This document shows, in pieces, positions 9,862-20,360 of a stretch of DNA of 64,000 nt. The notes below the pieces were generated by a model. That model was not told the origin of the DNA. It did not search any database and saw nothing but the letters and a program-made list of their open reading frames with translations. Made by a program: the position numbers and the translations under genes. Origin of the DNA: Symsagittifera roscoffensis (Eukaryota; Xenacoelomorpha; Acoela; Convolutidae); NCBI RefSeq assembly GCF_963678635.1, contig NW_026971441.1, positions 56,743 through 120,742 of the forward strand, read 5' to 3'. Position 1 is the first letter of the stretch. The number at the start of each line of letters is the position of its first letter.

Positions 9862-10362
9862 TTACAAATCAAAGAGCTGTCGAGCAGCTGAGTTCTCAAA
9901 ATTTTGCAAGTTCTCAATGGAGCGCAAAGCTGGTCTTGCCTCCATCACCTGTGGTTGTCTTGGTGGTTCGCTGACTGGAGTTCTTGGCTCAGAGAACCCC
10001 TCGTCCTCTTCGATGGTAATTGGGTTGTCCACAGATCCCTCTTCCCAAGGAAAGAGGAAATCGTCGAATGGTTGAGCCACATATCTAGAGTCAGGAGTTT
10101 CGGGGTAGTTCATTCCCACATGCTCGGCCACTTCCTCCATCATTTGAAGCTCTCCAAGTTGGTTCTCAGTAAGGGTTACTTGCGTTATATGATGTTCGTT
10201 GAAATCCCTGCGCATCACTTCCACCATGTGCCAGACTTGAATTGGGATGTCCATTCGTGCCAGAAAAACTCCACAAACTGTTTCTCGCACTTGGATTTGC
10301 ACTGTATCAGCCGAAAATTCTACCGAGAACATAAGGTTGTTGTTTTGTACTGAGAAGATCAT
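9862..10362 (-). CDS. Type B protein, 166 aa, the only intact type B copy
   Basis: The complete minus-strand frame runs from ATG 10362-10360 (MIFSVQNNNLMFSVEF) to TAA 9864-9862. Residues 1-60 look like a compact fold with a V-Q-I-Q-V-R strand (21-26), V-W-H at 43-45 and a basic-acidic helix around 47-58. Residues 66-97 are helical, then contain Y86-P87 and A96-Q97. Residues 106-137 are acidic and proline-rich (EEDEGFSEPRTPVSEPP), PEST-like, with possible SP/TP phosphorylation sites. There is no signal peptide or membrane segment, so an intracellular, perhaps short-lived regulatory protein is plausible. The spacing H81-x4-YP-x8-AQ resembles the helix 1-2 region of TALE homeodomains, but no WFxN helix follows, so this may be chance. 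Its promoter has five CCAAT boxes. Seven other copies are broken. Family not recognised. Confidence 0.6.
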   Translation of the reverse strand: MIFSVQNNNLMFSVEFSADTVQIQVRETVCGVFLARMDIPIQVWHMVEVMRRDFNEHHITQVTLTENQLGELQMMEEVAEHVGMNYPETPDSRYVAQPFDDFLFPWEEGSVDNPITIEEDEGFSEPRTPVSEPPRQPQVMEARPALRSIENLQNFENSAARQLFDL

Positions 10363-10559
10363 TTTGGGCAAATAAGTTGAGTTAACGATACAGAGTAAAA
10401 ACAAGATTTGCAATTGAGAGGAAGGTAGTTGATGGTGGTTAAGTTGAAATTACTGTGTTTAGAGCTGAGAGAGGATGTATTTGACGGTAGTTAAAGTGAA
10501 ACTAAACTGATTTTTAGTTAAAAGAGAGGGGTACCTTCAACTGGAATGTGTGGGTCTAA

Positions 10560-10737
10560 CCAATCAGAATGGATTTTCCTTATTTGGATTGTAGTCGTAT
10601 CCAATCAGAATTCAGTTTCCTTTGATGGAATTTTTATAGAAAACTCGTGCCCAATCGGAAACAAAGCTCCATTCTACACATTGTCGTTTCCAATCACAAA
10701 AATGTTCAATTTTGTTCAAGTTGTCGTATCCAATCAG
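10560..10737. promoter_or_regulatory. Five-CCAAT promoter of the intact type B gene
   Basis: Boxes start at 10560, 10601, 10651, 10690 and 10730, all intact, spaced 41, 50, 39 and 40 bp, so most face the same side of the helix. They are 198-375 bp upstream of the type B ATG. No TATA box is seen on the minus strand. Confidence 0.6.
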
Positions 10738-10915
10738 ACAGAAGTTCACTTTTTAAGGATTCAAATCTTCCAAATAAATAAACATATACACAAAAGCAAT
10801 CGCAAAAATAAATGACCAAAAGTTGTTACCGTAAAAATAAAAAATATTGCCGATTTATGTAAGAAAAGAAAAAAAATTAATGAAAGAAGCATATCTGCAA
10901 TTTTTTTCATCAAGT

Positions 10916-11497
10916 TAATTGAATTTTTTGTACATAACTGATGAGAATTGCTGATTTTGACTAGATAGTCAAGCTCTTTGATTTTGATGTAGATTTGAGA
11001 GTATAACTGAAAGTTGATGAATTTTTCAAAGCAAATCTCTGGATATCTGATTCCAAACATGATCATGCAAGATTTTGAACTTTGAAAATCTTAAAAGAAA
11101 TGGAGGAATGAAGAACTTTGCTGGGGAGTTTTGACAAATTTGGGAGTTGGATAGGGAATAAAAAGAGTCTTTGAAATATTATCGTACGGCTTTTTTTTTT
11201 CTAACTTCAATTTTTCTAAAATGAATAAGACTTCTTTTCTAGTCAAGTGTAACTCAGCAGTAAGTTTATAGCTTTGATACGCAATATGTGGATCAAAAAT
11301 AAACTCTTTGATTAAGTAAGTTTCCCTAAAGATACCTTTACTTAGTCGGAGAACTCTATTTTGGACAACATAAACGTCCAAAAATTGTGAAAAAAGTAAG
11401 AATCTACATCTATTTCATCAATAAGAAAATCACACGGAATAATTTCTTTTTTCTTGTAGAGTAATTAGAGGAAGTCCAAATATTTTTTAATTGACAT
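10916..11497 (-). pseudogene. Homeodomain-like gene, U2 copy, broken
   Basis: ATG 11497-11495 opens MSIKKYLDFL and meets TAA at codon 11. A one-base loss near 11383 also shifts the frame before VVQNRVLRLSKG. The core (KEFIFDPHIAYQSYKL, then LHLTRKEVLFILEKLK) is preserved. The plus strand has a 10-T tract near 11190, giving a third version of the C-terminal frame (PYDNISKTLFIPYPTP). The final segment (YPEICFEKFINFQLYSQ) follows. Confidence 0.6.
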
Positions 11498-11550
11498 TTT
11501 TCAAAAATGAGTATTTTGGATCCAAAGTTATGTCTGGAAACTGCTTAGTT

Positions 11551-11789
11551 CTGATTGGTTGAAATTTTTTCTGGAAAAATCTAGAAATTTTGAAGGAATG
11601 ACCTAAGCGATCACGTCATTACCGTAAAAGGAATGTTGCGTGGGCGGTGACGTCACTTGTAATCATATAATGACGTCATTACCATAAAAGGAAACTTGTG
11701 TAGGTGGTGACGTCACTTCTATTCAAAGAATGACGTCACTACCATGAAAGGATAATTGCATAGGCGATGACTTCTTGCTAGTATAAATA
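11551..11789. promoter_or_regulatory. Heat-shock/CRE divergent promoter, U2
   Basis: ATTGG (reverse CCAAT) lies at 11554. A heat-shock-type element at 11569-11591 reads TTC-GAA-ATC-GAA-TTT in 5-bp steps. Then come three 60-bp repeats starting at 11611, 11671 and 11731, each with two CRE sites: TGACGTCA is exact at 11648, 11671, 11708 and 11731, and changed at 11611 (TCACGTCA) and 11768 (TGACTTCT). TATAAATA at 11782 faces the plus strand. The minus-strand gene starts 54 bp left of the CCAAT box, so the module sits between two divergent starts. Confidence 0.65.
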
Positions 11790-11970
11790 CGCTTTTTTAT
11801 TGGGTTAAATCATTCATTTTGTTTGCCAATCAGAAACAGTCAATTGAATTTTACTTCAAATTTTACATTTCGTTACTTCACGAAAAGAAAAAAATAAGTA
11901 TTTTCTTTCAATTGGTACTTTAAATTTTTTACATTTGGAACATTTCTAAAGTCCCAATTTTTTTTACATA

Positions 11971-12021
11971 ATGCCTGCCCTTAACCGAAACGAGAAAGCG
12001 TATTTTTTATTAAAAACATAG
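11971..12021 (+). CDS. Micro-ORF MPALN, 16 codons, U2
   Basis: ATG 11971 encodes MPALNRNEKAYFLLKT, ending TAG, about 190 bp downstream of the TATA box. The first 12 codons are unchanged in all eight units that have the promoter, although the surroundings vary. It is either a very short peptide, an upstream ORF, or the start of a first exon (GCGTATTT at the tenth codon is a weak donor). In U8 and U9 a TTTTTTAG acceptor-like sequence directly precedes the ATG. Confidence 0.35.
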   Translation: MPALNRNEKAYFLLKT

Positions 12022-13522
12022 AAATTACTATGAATTTTTTAATTTTTAATGAATCTGAAAAACAATTGTGATGAATTTGAAAAATTCTAGTAAAAAATAT
12101 GCAGTTTTTTATCACAACTCTTGATCTGTCATCTTTTTTAATCAAAGGTTTTGAATGACAATACAGACAGCAAAAATCGAGTTCAAATTGTCGTGAAACT
12201 TTCCATGGAAATTGATCCAAAAATCTTTAATCAACAGTAAAAACTCTATTGGTTGCAAGCTTGCGGAGACTTTGTTGCGATAAATTTGTAGTAAAAGTGC
12301 ATTATATATGCTAATTAGTGGTTAAGTAACTGTTTAAAAACTGTAAGGAACTGGATATTTGTAAAACATTGACTAATTGAAAGCTTTTGCCTAGTTGCTA
12401 TTTTAAAGTTTCCCTGTTTAGTGATTGTAAAAGTGTTCAAAAATTAGTGCGTTATTAAGCAAATAATGGGGTTGACTTATTAAGAATTATAGTTTTCTAC
12501 TGTTTTTTTGACGAATTCGGTAAAAAATATTGATAACTGACCTGGAAAAGATGAAAAAATTTATGTTTGAGCTAACCTTTGAAAATCTCAAAATATTAAT
12601 TTTTATCATCATCAACCAAAAAATTACTTCATTATAGAAAATCAGATTTGAAACAGCGATATAAAGTTATCAGGTTGAAAAAATCATTTAAAGGCTTTTA
12701 GCAAAGGGTTTATGGTATTAATTCAGCTTCGGATTATTGAACGTTCGATGAAATGATACATTCTTCCATCTAAAGTTCAATTTTCAAACACAGTTTTGTT
12801 CAAATTGGATTATTTTGGTAGATAGTAGATGAAGCAGAAACTGAGAAAGTGCTATAATGGGATAGAAACTCAATTTAATTCATTAGGAGTTTTGAGATAA
12901 TTTTTCTAAATTTTAGCTTATAAAGTATACCATGAGAAAAAATCCGACATAAAAAGTGTCAAACATTTTTATTTACGTGTTATCATTTGATATACTAGGT
13001 AAATTTATCTGAAAAATTAGATGTTTTGAGGATAATTCTTGTAAAGTGAAGCCAATCAACATCTATTGGAAGCGGATACGTGGAACTCGTTTTCAACATC
13101 TACATTTCCTTGCTATATACAATAAACAATACTACATACATACACAAAACTACATACATTATACAATACTATATACAATACATTACTACATTTCTACTAT
13201 ATAGAGTTTTTTTCTTAATAAAATTCGGTAAATTATAAAATTGTTCCAGTTTGCACCTTGATTTGATATTCTAAATCAATTTTTTGAGACGCGCTCTTTT
13301 TTGAGGTTTTTAGATTTTGTATATGTTAGGAACTAGGTTCCCTTGCTTATTTCCGGAGATTTTCAGATTATAACTAATACAGCTGCCCCTAGATTGTTCT
13401 TAATCCGACCTTTATATTTTCATTTTTTAAATATGTTTTTGAATGCTTTAAGTAGCACCAATTTTTTCACATTTTGGTATTTTTGAGAACATTTTCATTA
13501 TAAATTAGGAAAATTAGGAAAA
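12022..13522. other. AT-rich spacer of the unit, no gene supported
   Basis: Conserved among units but with changing frames on both strands. It contains a conserved GAAAGCTTTTGCCTAGTTGC block, an ATAC-rich low-complexity tract at 13118-13205, and GTAAGAAAAG at 13523 that would serve as a donor for the short intron before the U3 plus-strand exon. Minus-strand frames near 12220 look like chance openings. Confidence 0.4.
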
Positions 13523-13575
13523 GTAAGAAAAGAAGGTGAATTATTAAAAGTAGCATCTCTGCATTTTTTTTTCAG

Positions 13576-13747
13576 TTCTGCTCAGGAGCTTGTTTCCACT
13601 TAGACTCTTGGATCAGCATTTTTGGAAAGGCTTCGAAAAGTTCAAAATTCAAATGATGAGACTGATTTGTTGAAAATTGTTGATTGTTTCATTGATGGTT
13701 ATGTTACTGTAAAAAATGAGCATATCAATTTTTCTATTAATAATTGA
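13576..13747 (+). pseudogene. Plus-strand TLGSAFLERLRK exon, U3, nonsense
   Basis: It is preceded by a perfect acceptor TTTTTTTTTCAG and a GTAAGA donor at 13523, a compact 53-bp intron. The ninth codon is TAG (13601-13603, ACT-TAG in place of ACT-CAG). The rest stays open to TGA 13745-13747. Confidence 0.6.
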
Positions 13748-14669
13748 ATTTGTTTATAAAAATCTTGTCAAAATTGTTTTTATTTGAAATCAAAAGTTTT
13801 TTCAACGAATAAATTTGTAATTTTCAACACGTGCAAAAATTATTTTGCAAGTTTTTTTGCGAGTTAATTTTCGCCGCAAGATGCAAGTTTTGATTTGATT
13901 TTTTCAACACGTTTGCAAAATTTTAATCAAAATTTTTTACAAGATGCAAAAATTGGTTTGGTTTTTTCAACAAGTGTGCAAAATCTTTCAAAATTTTTTT
14001 GTGTTATATGCAAGTTTTTCGTGATTTTATAGAAAACAAATGCAAAAATCTAACTTATTTTTTCTTATTCATATGCAAAAATTGCAAAATTTTATTGTAA
14101 AAATTTTATTGGTCTAATGCAAAATTTTTTTCAAAATTGATGACTTTGAGTACTATTCCCTATCTTAATACATTTTTTTTCAATATTTTTGATCAATGTA
14201 CATGCAAAAAAGGGATCTTTCGATGATCGAAATTAAAACAAAGATTTTCATTTACTTTAATTATTAACAGTGCAAGAAAATCTTCTTTCAGTTTTCTTTA
14301 AAATGCGAAAATATTTAAGGAAACTTTTCTTAATTTGCGAGATTTTCTTTAATGTTTTTAACAAGTGTGCCAGATATATTATAAAAATTTTTGCATGGTG
14401 CAAAAATTAATGTAAAGTTTTTAACATGTTTGCAAAAATTGGTTTAATTTTTTGCCATTTTTTAAACAAAACTCTGTAAAAGTAATTACCAGTTGCATAA
14501 TTAGTTTCATTTTTAACAAGGTTTTTCAACAAATTTCAAAATAACTTTATCTTTGGAATTTCGTAACAAACTTTTCTTTGATCTCATCTCTTTGTTCCAA
14601 TCTCTTTAAAATAAAATTACTAGATGCAAAGAATTTAAATTACAAAACAAAAGACAATAACCAGTTTGT

Positions 14670-15169
14670 TTACAAATCAAAGAGCTGTCGAGCAGCTGAG
14701 TTCTCAAAATTTTGCAAGTTCTCAATGGAGCGCAAAGCTGGTCTTGCCTCCATCACCTGTGGTTGTCTTGGTGGTTCGCTGACTGGAGTTCTTGGCTCAG
14801 AGAACCCCTCGTCCTCTTCGATGGTAATTGGGTTGTCCACAGATCCCTCTTCCCAAGGAAAGAGGAAATCGTCGAATGGTTGAGCCACATATCTAGAGTC
14901 AGGAGTTTCGGTTAGTTCATTCCCACATGCTCGGCCACTTCCTCCATCATTTGAAGCTCTCCAAGTTGGTTCTCAGTAGGGGTTACTTGCGTTATATGAT
15001 GTTCGTTAAAATCCCTGCGCATCACTTCCACCATGTGCCAGACTTGAATTGGGATGTCCATTCGTGCCAGAAAAACTCCACAAACTGTTTCTCGCACTTG
15101 GATTTGCACTGTATCAGCCGAAAATTCTACCGAGAACATAAGGTTGTTGTTTTGTACTGAGAAGATCAT
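14670..15169 (-). pseudogene. Type B gene, U3, frameshifted
   Basis: ATG 15169-15167; same one-base loss after EEVAEHVGMN as in U1, near 14911. Confidence 0.65.
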
Positions 15170-15366
15170 TTTGGGCAAATAAGTTGAGTTAACGATTAAG
15201 AGTAAAAACAAGATTTGCAATTGAGAGGGAGGTAGTTGATGGTGGTTAAGTTGAATTTACTGTGTTTAGAGCCGAGAGAGGATGTATTTGACGATAGTTA
15301 AAGTGAAACTAAGCTGATTTTTAGTTAAAAGAGAGGGGTACCTTCAACTGGAATGTGTGGGTTTAA

Positions 15367-15544
15367 CCAATCAGAATGGATTTTCCTTATTTGGATTCTA
15401 GTAGTATCCAATCAGAATTCAGTTTCCTTTGATAGAATTTTTATAGAAAACTCGTGCCCAATCGGAAACAAAGCTCCATTCTACACATTGTCGTTTCCAA
15501 TCACAAAAATTTTCAATTTTGTTCAAGTTGTCGTATCCAATCAG
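15367..15544. promoter_or_regulatory. Five-CCAAT promoter, U3
   Basis: Boxes at 15367, 15408, 15458, 15497 and 15537, all intact, same 41/50/39/40 spacing. Confidence 0.6.
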
Positions 15545-15721
15545 AGAGAAGTTCACTTTTTAAGGATTCAAATCTTCCAAATAAATAAACATATACACAA
15601 AAGCAATCGCAAAAATAAATGACCAAAAGTTGTTACCGTAAAAATAAGAAATATTGCCGATATATGTAAGAAAAGAAAGAAAATTAATGAAAGAAGCATA
15701 TCTGCAATTTTTTTCATCAAG

Positions 15722-16303
15722 TTAATTGAATTTTTTGTACATAACTGATGAGAATTGCTGATTTTTGAGTAGATAGTCAAGCTCTTTGATTTTGATGTAG
15801 ATTTGAGAGTATAACTGAAAGTTGATGAATTTTTCAAAGCAAATCTCTGGATATCTGATTCCAAACATGATCATGCAAGATTTTGAACTTTGAAAATCTT
15901 AAAAGAAATGGAGGAATGAAGAACTTTGCTGGGGAGTTTTGACAAATTTGGGAGTTGGATAGGGAATAAAAAGAGTCTTTGAAATATTATCGTACGGCTT
16001 TTTTTTCTAACTTCAATTTTTCTAAAATGAATAAGACTTCTTTTCTAGTCAAGTGTAACTCAGCAGTAAGTTTATAGCTTTGATACGCAATATGTGGATC
16101 AAAAATAAACTCTTTGATTAAGTAAGTTTCCCTAAAGATACCTTTACTTAGTCGGAGAACTCTATTTTGGACAACATAAACGTCCAAAAATTGTGAAAAA
16201 AGTAAGAATCTACATCTATTTCATCAATAAGAAAATCACACGGAATAATTTCTTTTTTCTTGTAGAGTAATTAGAGGAAGTCCAAATATTTTTTAATTGA
16301 CAT
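15722..16303 (-). pseudogene. Homeodomain-like gene, U3, broken
   Basis: ATG 16303-16301, TAA at codon 11 as in U2. The helix region is intact with an 8-T tract, so the frame ends KKAVR. The final segment reads KELDYLLKNQQFSSVMYKKFN to TAA 15724-15722. Confidence 0.6.
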
Positions 16304-16356
16304 TTTTCAAAAATGAGTATTTTGGATCCAAAGTTATGTCTGGAAACTGCTTAGTT

Positions 16357-16595
16357 CTGATTGGTTGAAAATTTTTCTGGAAAAATCTAGAAATTTTGAA
16401 GGAATGACCTAAGCGATGACGTCATTACCGTAAAAGGAATGTTGCGTGGGTGGTGACGTCACTTGTAATCATATAATGACGTCATTACCATAAAAGGAAA
16501 CTTGTGTAGGTGGTGACGTCACTTCTATTCAAAGAATGACGTCACTACCATGAAAGGATAATTGCATAGGCGATGACTTCTTGCTAGTATAAATA
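16357..16595. promoter_or_regulatory. Heat-shock/CRE divergent promoter, U3
   Basis: Heat-shock-type element 16375-16397 (TTC-GAA-ATC-GAA-TTT). TGACGTCA is exact at 16417, 16454, 16477, 16514 and 16537, degenerate at 16574. TATAAATA at 16588-16595. Confidence 0.65.
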
Positions 16596-16777
16596 CGCTT
16601 TTTTTATTGGGTTAAATCATTCATTTTGTTTGCCAATCAGAAACAGTCAATTGAATTTTACTTCAAATTTTACATTTCGTTACTTCACGAAAAGAAAAAA
16701 ATAAGTATTTTCTTTCAATTGGTACTTTAAATTTTTTATATTTGGAACATTTCTAAAGTCCCAATTTTTTTTACATA

Positions 16778-16828
16778 ATGCCTGCCCTTAACCGAAACGA
16801 GAAAGCGTATTTTTTATTAAAAACATAG
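16778..16828 (+). CDS. Micro-ORF MPALN, U3
   Basis: 16 codons, same peptide as U2, ending TAG 16826-16828. Confidence 0.3.
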   Translation: MPALNRNEKAYFLLKT

Positions 16829-18381
16829 AAATTACTATGAATTTTTTAATTTTTAATGAATCTGAAAAACAATTGTGATGAATTCGAAAAAGTCTAGTAA
16901 AAATATGCAGTTTTTTATCACAACTCTTGATCTGTCATCTTTTTTTAATCAAAGGTTTTGAATGTCAATACAGACAGCAAAAATCGAGTTCAAATTGTCG
17001 TGAAACTTTCCATGGAAATCGATCCAAAAATCTTTAATCAACAGTAAAAACTCTATTGGTTGCAAGCTTGCGGAGACTTTGTTGCGATAAATTTGTAGTA
17101 AAAGTGCATTATATATGCTAATTAGTGGCTAAGTAACTGTTTAAAAACTGTAAGGAACTGGATATTTGTAAAACATTGACTAATTGAAAGCTTTTGCCTA
17201 GTTGCTATTTTAAAGTTTCCCTGTTTAGTGATTGTAAAAGTGTTCAAAAATTAGTGCGTTATTAAGCAAATTATGGGGTTGATTTATTAAGAATTATAGT
17301 TTTCTACTGTTTTTTTGACGAATTCGGTAAAAAAATATTGATAACTGACCTGGAAAAGATGAAAAAATTTATGTTTGAGCTAACCTTTGAAAATCTCAAA
17401 ATAATAATTTTTATCATCATCAACCAAAAAATTACTTCATTATAGAAAATCAGATTTGAAACAGCGATATAAAGTTATCAGGTTGAAAAAATCATTTAAA
17501 GGCTTTTAGCAAAGGGTTTATGGTATTAATTCAGCTTCGGATTATTGAACGTTCGATGAAATGATACATTCTTCCATCTAAAGTTCAATTTTCAAACACA
17601 GTTTTGTTCAAATTGGATTATTTTGGTAGATAGTAGATGAAGCAGAAACTGAGAAAGTGCTAAAATGGGATAGAAACTCAATTTAATTCATTAGGAGTTT
17701 TGAGATAATTTTTCTAAATTTTAGCTTATAAAGTATACCATGAGAAAAAATCCGACATAAAAAGTGTCAAACATTTTTATTTACGTGTTATCATTTGATA
17801 TACTAGGTAAATTTATCTGAAAAATTAGATGTTTTGAGGATAATTCTTGTAAAGTGAAGCCAATCAACATCTTTTGGAAGCGGATACGTGGAACTCGTTT
17901 TCAAGATCTACATTTCCTTGCTATATACAATAAACAATACTACATACATACACAAAACTACATACATTATACAATACTATATACAATACATTACTACATT
18001 TCTACTATATAGAGTTTTTTTCTTAATAAAATTCGGTAAATTATAAAATTGTTCCAGTTTGCACCTCGATTTGATATTCTAAATCAATTTTTTGAGACGC
18101 GCTCTTTTAGAGGTTTTTAGATTTTGTATATGTTAGGAACTAGGTTCCCTTGCTTATTTCCGGAGATTTTCAGATTATAACTAATACAGCTGCCCCTAGA
18201 TTGTTCTTAATCCGACCTTTATATTTTCATTTTTTAAATATGTTTTTGAAAGCTTTAAGTAGCACCAATTTTTTCACATTCGGGTATTTTTGAGAACATT
18301 TTCATTATAAATTAGGAAAATTAGGAAAAGTAAGAAAAGAAGGTGAATTATTAAAAGTAGCATCTCTGCATTTTTTTTCAG

Positions 18382-18553
18382 TTCTGCTCAGGAGCTTGTG
18401 TCCACTTAGACTCTTGGATCAGCATTTTTGGAAAGGCTTCGAAAAGTTCAAAATTCAAATTATGAGACTGATTTGTTGAAAATTGTTGATTGTTTCATTG
18501 ATGGTTATGTTACTGTAAAAAATGAGCATATCAATTTTTCTATTAATAATTGA
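18382..18553 (+). pseudogene. Plus-strand TLGSAFLERLRK exon, U4, nonsense
   Basis: Good acceptor TTTTTTTTCAG, GTAAGA donor at 18330, but ACT-TAG at the ninth codon, as in U3. Confidence 0.6.
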
Positions 18554-19481
18554 ATTTGTTTAAAAAAATCTTGTCAAAATTGTTTTTATTTGAAATCAAA
18601 AGTTTTTTCAACGAATAAATTTGTAATTTTCAACACGTGCAAAAATTATTTCGCAAGTTTTTTTGCGAGTTAATTTTCGCCGCAAGATGCAAGTTTTGAT
18701 TTGATTTTTTCAACACGTTTGCAAAATTTTAATCAAAATTTTTTACAAGATGCAAAAATTGTTTTGGTTTTTTCAACAAGTGTGCAAAATCTTTCAAAAA
18801 TTTTTTGTGTTATATGCAAGTTTTTCGTGATTTTATAGAAAACAAATGCAAAAATCTAACTTATTTTTTCTTATTCATATGCAAAAATTGCAAAATTTTA
18901 TTGTAAAAATTTTATTGAACTAATGCCATTTTTTTTCAAAATTGATGACTTTGAGTACTATTCCCTATCTTAATACATTTTTTTTCAATATTTTTGATCA
19001 ATGTACATGCAAAAAAGAGATCTTTCGATGATCGAAACAAAGAAATAAAACAAAGATTTTCATTTACTTTAATTATTAACAGTGCAAGAAAATCTTCTTT
19101 CAGTTTTCTTTAAAATGCGAAAATATTTAAGGAAACTTTTCTTAATTTGCGAGATTTTCTTTAATGTTTTTAACAAGTGTGCCAGAAATATTATAAAAAT
19201 TTTTGCATGGTGCAAAAATTAATTTAAAGTTTTTAACATGTTTGCAAAAATTGGTTTAATTTTTTGCCATTTTTTTAACAAAACTCTGTAAAAGTAATTA
19301 CCAGTTGCATAATTAGTTTCATTTTTAACAAGGTTTTTCAACAAATTTCAAAATAACTTTATCTTTGGAAATTCGTAACAATCTTTTCTTTGATCTCATC
19401 TCTTTGTTCCAATCTCTTTAAAATAAAATTACTAGATGCAAAGAATTTAAATTACAAAACAAAAGACAATAACCAATTTGT

Positions 19482-19983
19482 TTACAAATCAAAGAGCTGT
19501 CGAGCAGCTGAGTTCTCAAAATTTTGCAAGTTCTCAATGGAGCGCAAAGCTGGTCTTGCCTCCATCACCCTTGGTTGTCTTGGTGGTTCGCTGACTGGAT
19601 TTCTTGGCTCAGAGAACCCCTCGTCCTCTTCGATGGTAATTGGGTTGTCCACAGATCCCTCTTCCCAAGGAAAGAGGAAATCGTCGAATGGTTGAGCCAC
19701 ATATCTAGAGTCAGGAGTTTCGGGGTAGTTCATTCCCACATGCTCGGCCACTTCCTCCATCATTTGAAGCTCTCCAAGTTGGTTCCCAGTAGGGGTTACT
19801 TGCGTTATATGATGTTCGTTGAAATCCCTGCGCATCACGTCCACCATGTGCCAGACTTGAATTGGGATGTCCATTCGTGCCAGAAAAACTCCACAAACTG
19901 TTTCTAGCACTTGGATTTGCACTAAATCAGCCCAAAAATTCTACCGAGAACACAAGGTTGTTGTTTTGTACTGAGAAGATCAT
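19482..19983 (-). pseudogene. Type B gene, U4, frameshift near the N-terminus
   Basis: ATG 19983-19981 is intact. One extra base near 19935 (CCCAAAAATTC instead of CCGAAAATTC) shifts the frame at about codon 16. From VQIQVLETVCGVFLAR to the end the frame is open and differs from U2 at a few residues (VDVMRRD, PTGNQLG). The C-terminal frame lacks the U1-type lesion. Confidence 0.65.
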
Positions 19984-20179
19984 TTTGAGCAATAAGTTGA
20001 GTTAACGATACAGAGTAAAAACAATATTTGCAATTGAGAGGGAGGTAGTTGATGGTGGTTAAGTTGAAATTATTGTGTTTAGAGCCGAGAGAGGATGTAG
20101 TTGACGGTAGTTAAAGTGAAACTAAACTGATTTTTAGTTAAGAGAGAGGGGTACTTTCAACTGGAATGTGTGGGTTTAA

Positions 20180-20360
20180 CCAATCAGAATGGATTTTCCT
20201 TATTTGGATTGTAGTCGTATCCAATCAGAATTCAGTTTCCCTTGACAGAATTTTTATAGAAAACTCGTGCCCAATCGGAAACAAAGCTCCATTTTATACA
20301 TTGTCGTTTCCAACCACAAAAATGTTCAATTTTGTTCAAGTTGTTGCCGTATCCAATCAG
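20180..20360. promoter_or_regulatory. CCAAT promoter, U4, four of five boxes
   Basis: Intact at 20180, 20221, 20271 and 20353. The fourth position reads CCAACCAC, and 3 bp (GCC) were inserted before the last box. Confidence 0.55.

Larger units (their letters stand above)
6498..13522. repeat. Unit U2, most complete early unit
   Basis: 6498-11249 is the second copy of the 4.75-kb duplication. From 11250 it continues into the full homeodomain-like gene, the heat-shock/CRE promoter, the MPALN micro-ORF and an AT-rich spacer. A 5-bp filler (6493-6497) sits at the junction. Stretches without genes: 7018-7749 and 8946-9861 are degenerate GTGCAAAAATT repeats; 8236-8773 and 10363-10915 hold CCAAT promoters; 12022-13522 is AT-rich spacer with an ATAC-rich tract at 13118-13205. 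Confidence 0.8.
13523..18329. repeat. Unit U3
   Basis: Lacks the type A gene and begins at GTAAGAAAAGAAGG just before the plus-strand exon. Gene-free stretches: 13748-14669 degenerate GTGCAAAAATT repeats; 15170-15721 CCAAT promoter region; 16829-18329 AT-rich spacer. Period to U4 is 4807-4812 bp. Confidence 0.8.

Noticed and set aside
9904-10353. Long plus-strand frame opposite the type B gene (149 codons)
   Set aside because: It starts with TTG, lies exactly opposite the minus-strand gene, and its openness follows from the codon use of that gene. Other copies break it freely.
10546-10815. Plus-strand frame of 89 codons with repeated Ser-Asn-Gln
   Set aside because: The repeated residues come from the CCAATCAG promoter boxes; copies differ by in-frame and out-of-frame changes without coding constraint.
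1743-13522. Autonomous transposon encoding the unit amplification
   Set aside because: No transposase, reverse transcriptase, Rep/helicase or terminal inverted repeats at unit ends. Direct tandem arrangement and filler DNA at 6493-6497 fit unequal exchange or replication repair better.
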